A DNA stretch of 64,000 nt from Rhodococcus sp. B7740 (GCF_000954115.1 NZ_CP010797.1:1736001-1800000), one strand, 5' to 3'; numbered from the stretch's first letter, positions 32,369-42,526 are shown. Made by a program: numbers and translations. Notes: generated by a model not told the origin, from the sequence alone.

Positions 32369-33614
32369 CGTGCGGGTCCCATCCGTCGGTCCATTCGGCG
32401 TGCGACATCCAGTGCGCTGCGCGTTCGGCTCGCTCGCGCACCGCGGCCACGTAGGCGGGGTCGGCCAGCGAACCCGATTGCGCGCCCAGGATGTTCACGT
32501 GGCCGATCTTGCGATCCTTGCGCTCGCCCTTGCCGTACAGATGCACCTTCGCATCGGGCATGCGGGCGAACAGGTGATGCAGCCGCTCGTCCATCGTCAT
32601 CTCGGGGGCCTCGGGCGCGCCCAGAATGTTGGCCATCACCGTCACCGGAGCGAGTGGATCGGTGTCGCCGAGCGGGTAGTCGAGTACCGCGCGGAGGTGC
32701 TGCTCGAACTGCGAGGTGCGACACCCGTCCATGGTCCAGTGCCCGGAGTTGTGGGGGCGCATGGCGAGTTCGTTGACCAGGAGCTTGCCCGAGGTGGTCT
32801 CGAACAGTTCGACAGCGAGGTCTCCGACGACGCCGAGCGCACCGGCGATGTCGAGCGCGAGCCTGCCTGCGAACGTGGCCACGTCCTCGTCGAGGTCGGG
32901 AGCAGGTGCCAGCACCACGGCGCACTGGCCGTTGCGTTGCACGGTCTGCACGACGGGCCACGCGGCGCCCTGGCCGAACGGCGACCGGGCGACCATCGCC
33001 GACAGCTCGCGGCGCATGGCGACCTTCTCCTCGACCATGAGCGGTACACCCAGGTCGAGTTGGGCAGTGACGATCGCCTCGGCTTCCTCGGCGTCGGCCG
33101 GCATCCAGACGCCGCGCCCGTCGTAGCCGCCGCGAACGGCCTTGAGCACCACCGGCCACCCGTGCTCGTCTCCGAACGCAATCGCGTCCTGCGCCCACGA
33201 GACCTCGGCGTAGGCGGGACCGGGCGCGCCGAGTTCGGCGAGCTTGCGGCGCATACGAAGTTTGTCCTGGGCGAAGATCAACGCACTCGGTGGCGGCTGC
33301 ACGTTGACGCCTTCCGCCACGAGAGTCTCGAGGTGCTCGGTCGGCACCTGCTCGTGGTCGAAGGTGAGAGCGTTGGAACCGGTCGCGGCCGTGCGGAGCG
33401 CATCGAGGTCGTCGTGGTGCCCGAAGACGACGACGGGGCTGACCTGAGCTGCCGGCTCGTCGGCACCCGCGGCGAGGACGCGAAGAGTCTGTCCGAGTTC
33501 GATGGCGGACTGGTGAGTCATTCGGGCGAGTTGCCCGCCGCCGATCATCGTCACCACGGGCATTCCGGTCGACGACGGGCGCGCAGCGGTGGGGCGCGGT
33601 TCGGTACCTGTCAC
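32361..33614 (-). CDS. purK: 5-(carboxyamino)imidazole ribonucleotide synthase
   Basis: 417 residues, ATP-grasp fold, making N5-CAIR from AIR, bicarbonate and ATP. N-terminal [12 protein letters not shown], the ATP-grasp sequences [16 protein letters not shown] and [16 protein letters not shown] are intact. GTG start at 33614. First gene of purK-purE-HExxH. Confidence 0.96.
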   Translation of the reverse strand: MTGTEPRPTAARPSSTGMPVVTMIGGGQLARMTHQSAIELGQTLRVLAAGADEPAAQVSPVVVFGHHDDLDALRTAATGSNALTFDHEQVPTEHLETLVAEGVNVQPPPSALIFAQDKLRMRRKLAELGAPGPAYAEVSWAQDAIAFGDEHGWPVVLKAVRGGYDGRGVWMPADAEEAEAIVTAQLDLGVPLMVEEKVAMRRELSAMVARSPFGQGAAWPVVQTVQRNGQCAVVLAPAPDLDEDVATFAGRLALDIAGALGVVGDLAVELFETTSGKLLVNELAMRPHNSGHWTMDGCRTSQFEQHLRAVLDYPLGDTDPLAPVTVMANILGAPEAPEMTMDERLHHLFARMPDAKVHLYGKGERKDRKIGHVNILGAQSGSLADPAYVAAVRERAERAAHWMSHAEWTDGWDPHDD

Positions 33615-33747
33615 GGCTCACCATGGTGTCATGTCGCGCGCATTCGGTCCGAACCGGCGTCTCGCCCGTGAGAGCGCATGCTGGGCGGGGACCTGTGGAA
33701 ACCCTGATGATCGGAGCCTCGGTTCGGCGAATCCGGGGTGGGTTTCG

Positions 33748-33753
33748 TAGACT
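33748..33753 (+). promoter_or_regulatory. -10 box of a leaderless gtrA-like gene
   Basis: TAGACT, 8 bases before the GTG at 33762, the same spacing as for fbiA. It supports that GTG over the one at 33738, which lies upstream of the box. Confidence 0.55.
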
Positions 33754-33761
33754 TCACCGTT

Positions 33762-34322
33762 GTGCCGACGATCGCAAGCGTGCTTCAGCGCTTACCCAAG
33801 CCCATTCGGGACCTCGCGATTCGGCACAGTGAGCTGATCAAGTTCGCCATCGTCGGTGGCACGACGATGGTGTTCGACCTCGTCATCTTCTACTCGCTGA
33901 GCCTGACGGTGCTCGAGCAGAAGCCGGTGATCGCCAAGATCATCTCGGGTGTTCTCGCCACCCTGCTCAGCTACTTCCTCAATCGCGAGTGGGCATTCAA
34001 GCATCGCGGCGGACGCGAGCGGCACCACGAGGCACTGCTCTTCTTCGCGATCAGCGGCATCGGCGTGCTCATCGCAGCCGGTCCCCTGTGGATCGCGAAC
34101 AACGTCTTCGACATTCGCGACACCAGTGAGTCGCTGACCACGGTGGTCATCATCGACTTCGTCCTCAACTACATCATCGGCAACCTGCTGCAGATGGCAT
34201 TCCGGTTCTGGGCACTGCGCCGCTTCGCCTTCCCCGAGGACAACGCGCGCACCATCTTGGAAGTGGACGCCGAACGCAACGAGGACCCGACCGACGCAGC
34301 GGACGCACTCGACCTTCCCTGA
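33762..34322 (+). CDS. GtrA-family membrane protein
   Basis: 186 residues with four hydrophobic helices (ELIKFAIVGGTTMVFDLVIF; ISGVLATLLSYFLNREWAF; EALLFFAISGIGVLIAAGP; IDFVLNYIIGNLLQMAFRFW). GtrA proteins are thought to move or anchor polyprenyl-phosphate sugars. Matches Rv3277 by position; in mycobacteria this group has been linked to arabinogalactan galactosamine or similar wall decoration, which I cannot verify here. A start at 33738 would add eight residues. Confidence 0.9.
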   Translation: MPTIASVLQRLPKPIRDLAIRHSELIKFAIVGGTTMVFDLVIFYSLSLTVLEQKPVIAKIISGVLATLLSYFLNREWAFKHRGGRERHHEALLFFAISGIGVLIAAGPLWIANNVFDIRDTSESLTTVVIIDFVLNYIIGNLLQMAFRFWALRRFAFPEDNARTILEVDAERNEDPTDAADALDLP

Positions 34323-34327
34323 GACGA

Positions 34328-35647
34328 TCAGCGCGGCTCGCGCCGAGGCACGGCAGCCGACGGTTCACGCCACGCAGGGAGGAAGACCGAGAAGAGCGCC
34401 GGACGGCGGCGCTGCAGTTCCAGCCTGCCACCGTCCGCCTCGATCAGCGCCCGGGCCAGCGCGAGCCCCACACCGGTGGAACCGGCTCCCGAGAATCCAC
34501 GGTCGAAGATGTGCGGAGCGAGTTCGTTGCTCACCCCCGGTCCCTCGTCCGAGACCTCGACACAGACCAGTCGTTCACGGCGTCCCTCGGTGCTCTCGAC
34601 CGCCGAGACGGCCCGAACCGCCACTGTGCACGCGCCTTCTCCGTGCACCAGGGAATTGTCCACCAGAACCGAGACCGCTTCGCGCAACCGCGAGCCGGTC
34701 ACCGATGCCTTCAGGTCCGCATCACCCTTGAGCACCAGGGTCCGCCCCACGTCCTCGAAGTTTCGCTGCCACTCGACGACGGTGCCGATCAGTTCCTCGA
34801 CGACCGAGACCTCGTGCGCGTCGGCAGCGCCGTCACTTCGAGAGGATCGAACGAGCTCGTCGATGGCGAGGGTCAGTCGGTCCACCTGATCCATCGCCTC
34901 GTTGGCCTCGTCGACCACCGCCGGATCCGGGTGCGTGGAGATCTCGTCCAGGCGTAGACGGACGGCGGTCAGGCGGCTGCGAAGCTGATGCGAGACATCG
35001 GCGACCAACGTGTGTTCACGTTGCAGCCGCCCGGCGATCTCGACGGTCGCCGAATCGAGAACCTCCGAGACCCGATCGAGTTCTGCGATGCCGTGCCGTC
35101 GTGGGTCCGGCCGAAAGTCGCCCTCGGCCAGCCGGGCGGCGCGCCGCGCCACATCCTGCAACGGGTCGGCCAGCCGCTTGGCCGTCGCTACGGCCACGAC
35201 GGTGCCTGCCATCGCCGATGCGAGAACGACGAGAGTCACCGCTCCGAGCGCCTGGCGCTGAAGGGAACGCATGTCGTCGGACGGGACTTCGAGGCGAAGC
35301 GAACCCGAGGTACCCATCGACAGCGATTCGACGAGCGGTCGAGGCACGGACGACTGCCCTATGTCCGCGCGCGATGCGGCATCCTCGGGGGTCGGGTAGA
35401 TGACCACGAGCCGGCCACCCTGTGGGATCGCCAACCGGAGCGAGCCGATATCGAGCTGGCCCTCGATCAGCCCCGCCGACCCTTCCTGCGAAATGATCTC
35501 GGCCGCCATTCGATCCAGGCGTGCCTGCAGGTCGTTGCGGGTGAAATCCTCCGCCCACAACCACGCGGTGTACATCAGGGGCAGACCGAGCAGCAAGGCC
35601 GTCATGACGACGACAGCGAGAATCGAGACCAGAATCCGGCGCCGCAT
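34328..35647 (-). CDS. Sensor histidine kinase of an OmpR-type two-component system
   Basis: 439 residues. Membrane helices at about 5-29 and 135-156 flank a roughly 105-residue extracytoplasmic domain. A HAMP-like segment, the phosphoacceptor helix VADVSHQLRSRLTAV (His220) and the ATPase domain (LVDNSLVHGEGA; DEGPGV; GVGLALARALIEADGG) follow. Signal unknown. It starts 6 bases after the regulator gene and is convergent with gtrA. Confidence 0.94.
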   Translation of the reverse strand: MRRRILVSILAVVVMTALLLGLPLMYTAWLWAEDFTRNDLQARLDRMAAEIISQEGSAGLIEGQLDIGSLRLAIPQGGRLVVIYPTPEDAASRADIGQSSVPRPLVESLSMGTSGSLRLEVPSDDMRSLQRQALGAVTLVVLASAMAGTVVAVATAKRLADPLQDVARRAARLAEGDFRPDPRRHGIAELDRVSEVLDSATVEIAGRLQREHTLVADVSHQLRSRLTAVRLRLDEISTHPDPAVVDEANEAMDQVDRLTLAIDELVRSSRSDGAADAHEVSVVEELIGTVVEWQRNFEDVGRTLVLKGDADLKASVTGSRLREAVSVLVDNSLVHGEGACTVAVRAVSAVESTEGRRERLVCVEVSDEGPGVSNELAPHIFDRGFSGAGSTGVGLALARALIEADGGRLELQRRRPALFSVFLPAWREPSAAVPRREPR

Positions 35648-35653
35648 CGACCG

Positions 35654-36346
35654 CTAGTCGCTGTTGATACGGAAGCCGACGCCGCGCACCGTCGCGATAC
35701 GACGCTCGGCCACGGGTCCTTCGTCGCCGATCTTGCGACGCAGCCAGGACATGTGCATGTCGAGGGTCTTCGATCCGCGCAGCTCCGCGTCGCCCCAGAC
35801 CTCACGCAGGATCACCTCACGAGAGACGACTTGGCCCGCATGGTCGAGCAAGACCTTGAGCAGCTCGTACTCCTTGTTGGCCAGAGATATCTCGGTGCCG
35901 CTGACCAGGACGCGTCGAGCAGCGGGTTCGAGACGAATGGCACCGACCTCGATCGGGGAATCCTCCCCGGCACCACGGCGGCGGAGCAACGCACGTACGC
36001 GGGCCATGAGCTCGGCGAGCCGGAAGGGCTTGCCGACGTAGTCGTCGGCCCCGGCGTCGAGACCGACCACGAAGTCGACCTCGTCGGTTCGCGCGGTGAG
36101 CATGAGTACGGCGACCTCGGATCGGTTGGCACGCACCTGCCGACACACTTCGAGGCCGTCCATCCCCGGCAGGCCGAGGTCGAGTATCAACAGGTCGAAC
36201 TTTCCGTCCAGCGCGCGCTGGAGGGTTGCGGGGCCGGTCTGTTCGACGGTCACCGTGTAGCCCTCACGTCCGAGAGCTCGGGACAGGGGCGCAGCGATGG
36301 CTTCGTCGTCTTCGGCAAGCAGCACGTCGGTCACATCGGTCACCAT
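35654..36346 (-). CDS. OmpR-family response regulator
   Basis: 230 residues: receiver domain with AEDDEA and phospho-acceptor Asp56 (LLILDLGLPGMDG), then a winged helix (SKTLDMHMSWLRRKIGD; RIATVRGVGFRI). Partner of the kinase just downstream. The pair is not at this position in M. tuberculosis, where gtrA and the PH-domain gene are adjacent. The first few codons contain several ATG/GTG options, so the exact start is uncertain. Confidence 0.94.
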   Translation of the reverse strand: MVTDVTDVLLAEDDEAIAAPLSRALGREGYTVTVEQTGPATLQRALDGKFDLLILDLGLPGMDGLEVCRQVRANRSEVAVLMLTARTDEVDFVVGLDAGADDYVGKPFRLAELMARVRALLRRRGAGEDSPIEVGAIRLEPAARRVLVSGTEISLANKEYELLKVLLDHAGQVVSREVILREVWGDAELRGSKTLDMHMSWLRRKIGDEGPVAERRIATVRGVGFRINSD

Positions 36347-36373
36347 ACGGTTCGAAGGTGAGAACAGCCTGTG

Positions 36374-36973
36374 TTACCTGCGTTTCCCGGCTCGCCAACC
36401 TGGTTTGGACTCGACAGCCGAATCCTCGGGAATCGGCTCGAACGCTCCCTGCAGGCCGTGCACGGATTCCCGGCGGTACTCCATCGAGTCGAATACCTGC
36501 TGGTAGAGCAGGGAATGCACACGTTGTACGTGCGGAATGTCGTCGAACTCGAGCGGATCGTCCGATGCCGAGGCGATGATGAGCGTCCCGGTTCGCAACA
36601 TCCGGTCGAGGAGTCCGTGGCGAAACTGCACGTTGCTGATTCGGCTCATCGGAATGTCGATGCCGGAGTGGGTGAGCACGCCCTGTCTGATCAACACTCG
36701 CCGGTCGGTGACGATGAAATGCGTGCACTTCCAGCTGATCAGCGGCACCAGGCACCGCCACACGACGATCGCCACCCACAGCACCGCGGTGGCGATCATG
36801 GCGACGTTCGCGGCGGTCGATTCGAGCCGCGCACTCGCGACTCCGAGACCGACCCCTGCCAGGCCGGTGACCAGAACGAATGTCACCGACGGCAGGACGA
36901 GCATCTTCCAGTGGGGGTGATGATGGAGCAGGAGCTCTTCCTCGTCGGCCAACGCGTCCTGTGGGTAACCCAC
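36374..36973 (-). CDS. Membrane protein with bacterial PH domain
   Basis: 199 residues. Two hydrophobic helices (about 25-45 and 55-80) precede a bPH_2-type domain (FIVTDRRVLIRQGVL; DIPMSRISNVQF). GTG at 36973 chosen because AGGA lies 6 bases upstream and it gives the GYPQDAL start that parallels Rv3278c; a GTG six bases earlier is possible. Downstream neighbour of birA. Function unknown. Confidence 0.88.
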   Translation of the reverse strand: MGYPQDALADEEELLLHHHPHWKMLVLPSVTFVLVTGLAGVGLGVASARLESTAANVAMIATAVLWVAIVVWRCLVPLISWKCTHFIVTDRRVLIRQGVLTHSGIDIPMSRISNVQFRHGLLDRMLRTGTLIIASASDDPLEFDDIPHVQRVHSLLYQQVFDSMEYRRESVHGLQGAFEPIPEDSAVESKPGWRAGKRR

Positions 36974-37020
36974 GTGCACTCCTGACTACTCGCTTCGACT
37001 TCCGTCGAGTCGATATGGTC

Positions 37021-37857
37021 TCACGAGAGGGGTCGGAGATGAGTGACATCACCGGCGGCCACGGCCAGCACCGACGGCGCGTCGGACCCTTGCTGCTCGA
37101 CCTCGATCACGATCCGGCCGTGCTCGTCGACGTCGATTGCCGTTCCCACCTTCTCGTCGCCGCCGGGCAGATCGACTCGTACACGCTGTCCGATGGTGCC
37201 GCACCTCTCCCGGTACCGGTGGACGAGGGCGTCGGTGTTCCAGTTCGAGTCCCGCCACGAGTCCACCTCGGCGGCCATTCCCCGCAGGATCGCCCGAACC
37301 AACGTGTCGCGGTCGAGAACCGCAGCCCCTTCCAGCGCCAGAGACGTCGCCGTGGGCACCGGCAGCTCGTCGCTCGTCATCGACACGTTCACTCCGAGCC
37401 CGATGACGACGGTGGGCGAGGGCCCGTGCGCGGCGACCTCGGCCAGGATGCCCGAGACTTTCTTGCCACCGATGAGGACGTCGTTGGGCCATTTCAGTCG
37501 AGCATCGACTTCACCGACGGTGCGCAACGCGTCGACCAGTGCGATTCCGGTCATGAGCGATACCCACCCGAGCACGGCCGGATCGATTCCGGGGAACTTC
37601 AGCAGCATCGACACCAGAATCTGCGACCGCGGCACACCGGAGAACGGTCGCGCGTGCCTGCCGCGTCCGCTGTCCTGATGTTCGGCGATCAGTGCCGTCC
37701 GGTCCGCGTAATTCGCTGCGCCCGCGATCAGGTCCGCGTTGGTCGAACCGGTTTCCGCTACCACGTCCACCCGAGACCAGGAGGCCTGCGGGCCATCCAC
37801 CAGTGCCCGGCGAAGCGCGCGAACGTCCAGTGGTGGGCGATCGAGGTTTGTCCACAT
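37021..37857 (-). CDS. birA: Biotin-[acetyl-CoA-carboxylase] ligase
   Basis: 278 residues, lacking an N-terminal HTH domain, so an enzyme only and not a repressor. Biotinyl-AMP loop SGRGRHARPF, LKWPNDVLIGGKKVSGIL and GLGVNV are intact. It biotinylates the carrier domain of AccA3. The ATG at 37857 follows TATGCT by 7 bases (leaderless); longer in-frame starts would add an Arg-rich leader. Divergent from accD5, sharing a 96-base promoter region. Confidence 0.95.
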   Translation of the reverse strand: MWTNLDRPPLDVRALRRALVDGPQASWSRVDVVAETGSTNADLIAGAANYADRTALIAEHQDSGRGRHARPFSGVPRSQILVSMLLKFPGIDPAVLGWVSLMTGIALVDALRTVGEVDARLKWPNDVLIGGKKVSGILAEVAAHGPSPTVVIGLGVNVSMTSDELPVPTATSLALEGAAVLDRDTLVRAILRGMAAEVDSWRDSNWNTDALVHRYRERCGTIGQRVRVDLPGGDEKVGTAIDVDEHGRIVIEVEQQGSDAPSVLAVAAGDVTHLRPLS

Positions 37858-37864
37858 ACGCACC

Positions 37865-37870
37865 AGCATA
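37865..37870 (-). promoter_or_regulatory. -10 box of a leaderless birA transcript
   Basis: TATGCT on the minus strand, 7 bases before the birA ATG. Confidence 0.5.
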
Positions 37871-37939
37871 TGGGCTCGGCGACAGGCCCAGGGCCTGCCG
37901 CGAACCACCCTCGGTCGGGGCGCAGATCACACTCGCAGT

Positions 37940-37945
37940 TAAAGT
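37940..37945 (+). promoter_or_regulatory. -10 box of a leaderless accD5 transcript
   Basis: TAAAGT, 8 bases before the accD5 ATG at 37954; no ribosome binding site is present. Confidence 0.5.
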
Positions 37946-37953
37946 AGTGCCCC

Positions 37954-39594
37954 ATGACCAGCGTCCAGGATTCCACTGCACACGGGTCGGCCGAAGCCCC
38001 CGATATCCATACCACTGCGGGTAAATTGGCCGATCTTCGTAAACGTCTCGCGGTTGCGGAGATTCCGTCCGGTGAGGCGGCGGTGGACAAGGTCCACGCC
38101 AAAGGCAAGCTGACCGCCCGTGAGCGGATCACCGCCCTGCTCGACGAGGGCTCGTTCGTCGAACTCGACGCCCTCGCCCGCCACCGCTCCCAGAACTTCG
38201 GGCTGGGCGAGAACCGGCCCTTCGGTGACGGTGTGGTCACCGGCTACGGCACCGTCGACGGCCGCGATGTGTGCGTGTTCTCCCAGGACGCCACCGTCTT
38301 CGGCGGCAGCTTGGGGGAGATCTACGGCGAGAAGATCGTCAAGGTGATGGACCTGGCCGTCAAAACCGGACGACCGTTGGTCGGGATCAACGAAGGCGCC
38401 GGAGCCCGCATCCAGGAAGGGGTGGTCTCCCTCGGACTGTACGGCGAGATCTTCCACCGCAACGTCCGCGCGTCCGGGGTGATCCCGCAGATCTCGGTGA
38501 TCATGGGACCCGCCGCGGGAGGGCACGTCTACTCCCCGGCCCTGACCGACTTCGTGGTCATGGTCGACGGCACCTCGCAGATGTTCGTCACCGGACCCGA
38601 CGTCATCAAGACCGTCACCGGCGAGAACGTCACCATGGAAGAACTCGGCGGCGCGCACACCCACATGGAGAAATCCGGGGTCGCGCACTACGTCGCCTCC
38701 GGAGAACAGGACGCACTGGACTACGTCCGCGACCTGCTCTCGTACCTACCGAGCAACAATCGCGCCGACGCCCCCCGCACCGCACCCTCGGACCCGGTCG
38801 TCGGGTCGATCGAGGACTCGCTCACCGCCGAGGATCTCGAACTCGACACCCTGATCCCCGATTCACCGAACACCCCGTACGACATGCACGAGGTGATTCG
38901 TCGGATCCTCGACGACGACGAATTCCTCGAAGTCCAGGAAGGGCGGGCCCGCAACATCATCGTCGGGTTCGGGCGCATCGACGGCCGGTCGGTGGGGATC
39001 GTGGCCAATCAACCCACCCAGTTCGCGGGCACCCTCGACATCGACGCTTCCGAGAAAGCAGCCCGGTTCGTGCGCACCTGCGACTGCTTCAACGTCCCGA
39101 TCATCACCCTGGTCGATGTGCCCGGGTTCCTGCCCGGCACCGGCCAGGAATACAACGGCATCATCCGACGCGGCGCGAAACTGCTCTACGCCTACGGCGA
39201 GGCCACGGTCGGGAAGATCACCGTCATCACCCGCAAAGCGTACGGCGGGGCGTACGACGTGATGGGGTCCAAGCACATGGGAGCCGACGTCAACCTCGCC
39301 TGGCCGACCGCGCAGATCGCGGTCATGGGAGCCTCCGGCGCGGTCGGATTCGTCTACCGCAAACAACTACTCGAAGCCGCGAAGAACGGTGACGACGTCG
39401 ACGCCCTCCGCCTGACGCTGCAGCAGGAATACGAAGACACCCTCGTCAACCCCTACATCGCCGCCGAACGCGGCTACCTCGACGCCGTCATCCCCCCGAG
39501 CCACACCCGCGGCCAGATCGTCACCGCACTACGACTACTCGAACGCAAACAAGTCACCCTCCCACCCAAGAAACACGGAAACATCCCACTATGA
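37954..39594 (+). CDS. accD5: Acyl-CoA carboxylase beta subunit (carboxyltransferase), AccD5-type
   Basis: 546 residues; transfers the carboxyl group from carboxybiotin to acetyl-/propionyl-CoA, giving malonyl- and methylmalonyl-CoA. The two crotonase-like halves show [17 protein letters not shown] with [14 protein letters not shown], and [21 protein letters not shown] with AYGGAYDVM. It lies in accD5-accE-maf, opposite birA, matching Rv3280. Codon use is strongly biased to C-ending codons, as expected for a highly expressed gene. Partner alpha subunit is AccA3 at 53361. Confidence 0.97.
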   Translation: MTSVQDSTAHGSAEAPDIHTTAGKLADLRKRLAVAEIPSGEAAVDKVHAKGKLTARERITALLDEGSFVELDALARHRSQNFGLGENRPFGDGVVTGYGTVDGRDVCVFSQDATVFGGSLGEIYGEKIVKVMDLAVKTGRPLVGINEGAGARIQEGVVSLGLYGEIFHRNVRASGVIPQISVIMGPAAGGHVYSPALTDFVVMVDGTSQMFVTGPDVIKTVTGENVTMEELGGAHTHMEKSGVAHYVASGEQDALDYVRDLLSYLPSNNRADAPRTAPSDPVVGSIEDSLTAEDLELDTLIPDSPNTPYDMHEVIRRILDDDEFLEVQEGRARNIIVGFGRIDGRSVGIVANQPTQFAGTLDIDASEKAARFVRTCDCFNVPIITLVDVPGFLPGTGQEYNGIIRRGAKLLYAYGEATVGKITVITRKAYGGAYDVMGSKHMGADVNLAWPTAQIAVMGASGAVGFVYRKQLLEAAKNGDDVDALRLTLQQEYEDTLVNPYIAAERGYLDAVIPPSHTRGQIVTALRLLERKQVTLPPKKHGNIPL

Positions 39595-39875
39595 GCGAAA
39601 CGAACGACGACGCAGCGAACGACGCGAACCTCGTCGCAGCCGATTCCGACGAGGTGGTCTCTGCGAGTCCTGCTGCCGTTCGAGTGGTGAAGGGCAATCC
39701 GAGCGACGAGGAACTCGCCGCGCTGGTGACGGTTCTGACGGCTGCGCAAGGCGGATCGGAGTCGACGGGCGATTCTCGCCCCCGCGAGCTGTGGGGTTCG
39801 CCGGTGTTGCTGCACCGCCGGTTCGCGGCTCAGTCGGCGTATTCGTACGCCGCGTCGGGACGCCACACGCGGTGA
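39591..39875 (+). CDS. accE5: Acyl-CoA carboxylase epsilon subunit
   Basis: 94 residues: an acidic, alanine-rich start, then [20 protein letters not shown], the short conserved helix of actinobacterial epsilon subunits that stabilises the alpha-beta complex. ATG overlaps the accD5 TGA by four bases, and its TGA overlaps the maf GTG. Confidence 0.93.
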   Translation: MSETNDDAANDANLVAADSDEVVSASPAAVRVVKGNPSDEELAALVTVLTAAQGGSESTGDSRPRELWGSPVLLHRRFAAQSAYSYAASGRHTR

Positions 39876-40540
39876 CGGTCCGGTCCTCCGACGCTGCGCC
39901 GGGCCCTGTTCGTCTGGTCCTGGCGTCGGCGTCGCCGGCGCGCCTGTCGGTGCTGCGCGCCGCCGGGGTGGAGCCGATCGTTCGGGTGTCGGGAGTCGAC
40001 GAGGATGCGCTGACCGATGCGCTCGGGCCGTCGGTGTCTTCGGAAACCGTGGTCACGGAATTGGCCCGAGCCAAGGCTGCGGCGGTGGCCGAGACGTTCG
40101 CGGATTCGACCGACGATCTGGTGATCGTCGGTTGCGATTCGATGTTGGCGATCGGTGGCGAACTGCACGGAAAGCCACATTCGGTCGACGTTGCGCGCGC
40201 CAGATGGCAGTCCATGGCGGGCAACAGCGGCGAATTGCTGACCGGCCACGCTGTGCTCCGGGTGACCGACGGCGTGGTGGTGGCGCAGGCCGCAGCGCAC
40301 AGTAGAACCGTCGTGCATTTCGCGACGCCGTCCTCGGTGGATCTCGAGGCCTACCTCGACTCCGGTGAACCATTGTCGGTGGCGGGGGCGTTCACGCTGG
40401 ACGGTCTCGGCGGCTGGTTCGTCGACCGCATCGAGGGCGATCCGTCGTCGGTGATCGGCATAGGCCTACCGCTGGTGCGTACCCTGCTCACTCGGGTGGG
40501 TACGTCCCTGGCCGCCCTGTGGGACGGCACCCCGTCCTGA
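39872..40540 (+). CDS. maf: Maf-family nucleotide pyrophosphatase
   Basis: 222 residues. N-terminal SASPARLSVLRAAG and the acidic SGVDED, plus GCDSMLAIGG and GLGGWFVDRIEGDPSSVIGI, are the Maf signatures. Members hydrolyse non-canonical or specific NTPs to NMPs. GTG start overlaps the accE stop. In M. tuberculosis (Rv3282) the next gene is sseA; here the acyltransferase region intervenes. Confidence 0.94.
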   Translation: MTVRSSDAAPGPVRLVLASASPARLSVLRAAGVEPIVRVSGVDEDALTDALGPSVSSETVVTELARAKAAAVAETFADSTDDLVIVGCDSMLAIGGELHGKPHSVDVARARWQSMAGNSGELLTGHAVLRVTDGVVVAQAAAHSRTVVHFATPSSVDLEAYLDSGEPLSVAGAFTLDGLGGWFVDRIEGDPSSVIGIGLPLVRTLLTRVGTSLAALWDGTPS

Positions 40541-40544
40541 CCGT

Positions 40545-40580
40545 TTCGGCTCCGCCTGCCGGTGGGGTGCCGAAGCCGAA
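40545..40580. terminator. Bidirectional hairpin between maf and the flavodoxin gene
   Basis: TTCGGCT (40545-40551) pairs with AGCCGAA (40574-40580) in the 48-base gap between two convergent genes. Seven base pairs, no T-tract. It could serve both transcripts. Confidence 0.5.
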
Positions 40581-40588
40581 GGCCACCG

Positions 40589-41032
40589 TCAGGGCAGCAG
40601 GTCGATCAGTTCGCGAGCCCACTCCTCGGCCATGGTCTTCGGCCTGATGTTCGACGAGCTGTCGTGGCGAGCATGAGTGCCGACCTGCTTGCCGCCGAGC
40701 TCGGTGAGCTTCTCTGCGATGATCTCGCCGCCGCGGTTGAAGGTGTCCTCGTAGACCCGGTCGCCGAGACCGAACACCGCGAACTGCAGTCCCGCGAGGT
40801 CGGGAGCATCCTCGACGAGTGCTTCGAAGAAGGGTTCTGCACCGGTGGGGAGCTCTCCGTCTCCGTAGGTGGAGCAGATGACCACGTGGAAGTCGTCGGT
40901 ATCGATATCGGACACCTCGTACTCGAGCATGTCGCGCACCTCGGCGTCATGATCGCTGAGCACGTCCGCAATCTTGTCGGCGACCTCCTCGGCCGTACCG
41001 GTCTCGGACCCGAACAACACGACCACTGCCAT
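40589..41032 (-). CDS. Flavodoxin-like FMN protein
   Basis: 147 residues. Phosphate loop GSETGTAEEVADKI, then CSTYGDGELPTGAEPFF and FGLGDRVYEDTFNRGG form a complete FMN site, closest in type to MioC/short flavodoxins. An electron carrier with unknown partner; alkB and the acyltransferases need no obvious flavodoxin. GGGGAG lies 6 bases before the ATG. It stands between the accD5 operon and the acyltransferase region. Confidence 0.92.
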   Translation of the reverse strand: MAVVVLFGSETGTAEEVADKIADVLSDHDAEVRDMLEYEVSDIDTDDFHVVICSTYGDGELPTGAEPFFEALVEDAPDLAGLQFAVFGLGDRVYEDTFNRGGEIIAEKLTELGGKQVGTHARHDSSSNIRPKTMAEEWARELIDLLP

Positions 41033-41146
41033 GGATCGCTCCCCTTTCTCACACCTGCCCGAACACTCGAACAGTCGGAAAGCATAGCCTCACCGGCGAT
41101 CCGGCCGAAAATCCGTCCTCGCCCGCAGTTGTGACTTGTCTCGAGA

Positions 41147-42526
41147 TCACCAGAATTCGGGCGTCAGACCCCATCGATCGAACTCCGCCTCCACCAGCCC
41201 TCGCAGGTGTTCCTTGCTGGGAAAGCTGTCCGGATCGAGCCCGGTGACGCACAGGGTCGCCCGTTCTCCCGATTCGTTCCACCAGGCACTGACGCCACCG
41301 CCGGTGCGGCGCAGCAAGGCCACGTCGGTGTTCTGCGTGATCGACCTCATCGCCACCGCGGTGGCGTCGACACCACCGATGGCGCGCAGTGCGACACCTC
41401 TGGCACCGAGATTCGAGCACAGGCACAGCGGTGCCGAGCCCGACGCGGCGAGTTTGGCCACGATCGCGTCGGGCAGCAACTGCATCAGCGGCTTGAGGAG
41501 CTCGAATGTCGTCGTGACCGAGTGATCGGCCTGGGTTCTGAATGCCTTCTTGCTCGCTGCTCGAATCGCTCCGAGATCGTCGAGGTACCCCGCTCCTGGG
41601 TCGACGTGGATCGAGACGCCGGACGTCGCGTTGGCACGTCGATCTCCTGCAGTCCTGGTACTGACCGGGAGGGCGACGCGCACCCGGTCCTGCGTGGAGA
41701 CTCGGCCGCTCCCGGTCAGGATGCCGAGCACCACCGCCACCAGCAGACTGTTGGAACTGCCGCCTTTGCTCGCCGCGGCAGCGGACCACTCGGAGGACAG
41801 GCAATCGACAACGACGGTGCTCGGTGTCCACGCACCCTCCGCAGGTGCGACGATCACCCGCGGACGATCCGCACCGGAGCCGTTCGGCACGACCGTGCTC
41901 GGGGCGGCAGACGCCGTGGTCCGCGCCCGCACCGCCTCCGCCGCGGTGCGGCCGAGCGCTCGTGCCGCACCCGAGAGCGCCGCACCGAAACGGCCGAGAC
42001 CATCGGACAGATCGGCTAGCGAGATCGCCGTCGCGGACGCGGAACCGTCATCGAGACCGACGCGCGCGAAATCGTCGGGCACAGCGTGTCCGGCCAGCGC
42101 GGCCGCTGCCGCCGAGGTGAGGGCGCCGCCGTCGCCGACGACGTGCGAGCCGACCAAGGACACGACCGTGCCGCCGTCGTCCACCGAGGTGGCCGACAGA
42201 CGCCACGCCGGTCCCCCGATCGGGTCCAATGTCACGGCGGCCTCGTCCTCGATCCACCTGTCGACCGCCCCGCGGGCGATCGGTGATCCGATGACCACCG
42301 GATCGGCGGCTCGACGAGCTGCGGTCCAACTGTCCCGGGCTCCGGGCACCCGGGCCCGCCGAACGGATCGATCGATGGGGCCTGCGGCGAGCATTCGCCA
42401 CATCGATCGGAGCGCGTCCGGTGCGACGGCGCGGTCGAACCGCCAGACGATCTGGTTCACCACAGGTACCCCGAGAACACATTCCATGCGGAGGAACAGG
42501 TCGTCGTCGTACGTCAGTCTTTCCAC
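41147..42526 (-). CDS. Divergent WS/DGAT-like acyltransferase A
   Basis: 459 residues of the condensation-type acyltransferase superfamily. The active-site motif reads SHVVGDG with His128 and Asp132, where classical WS/DGAT has HHxxxDG (the first His is Ser). It opens YDDDLFLRMECVLGVPVVNQ and closes LTPEFW. It is a close paralogue of the protein at 43953-45311: motif residues fall at identical positions and both share the DLFLRM/HLFLRM start, GGTVxSLV and terminal xFW. GTG start, leaderless. Substrates unknown; context suggests acylation of a glycoside or lipid made with the glycosyltransferase next door. Confidence 0.8.
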   Translation of the reverse strand: MERLTYDDDLFLRMECVLGVPVVNQIVWRFDRAVAPDALRSMWRMLAAGPIDRSVRRARVPGARDSWTAARRAADPVVIGSPIARGAVDRWIEDEAAVTLDPIGGPAWRLSATSVDDGGTVVSLVGSHVVGDGGALTSAAAAALAGHAVPDDFARVGLDDGSASATAISLADLSDGLGRFGAALSGAARALGRTAAEAVRARTTASAAPSTVVPNGSGADRPRVIVAPAEGAWTPSTVVVDCLSSEWSAAAASKGGSSNSLLVAVVLGILTGSGRVSTQDRVRVALPVSTRTAGDRRANATSGVSIHVDPGAGYLDDLGAIRAASKKAFRTQADHSVTTTFELLKPLMQLLPDAIVAKLAASGSAPLCLCSNLGARGVALRAIGGVDATAVAMRSITQNTDVALLRRTGGGVSAWWNESGERATLCVTGLDPDSFPSKEHLRGLVEAEFDRWGLTPEFW

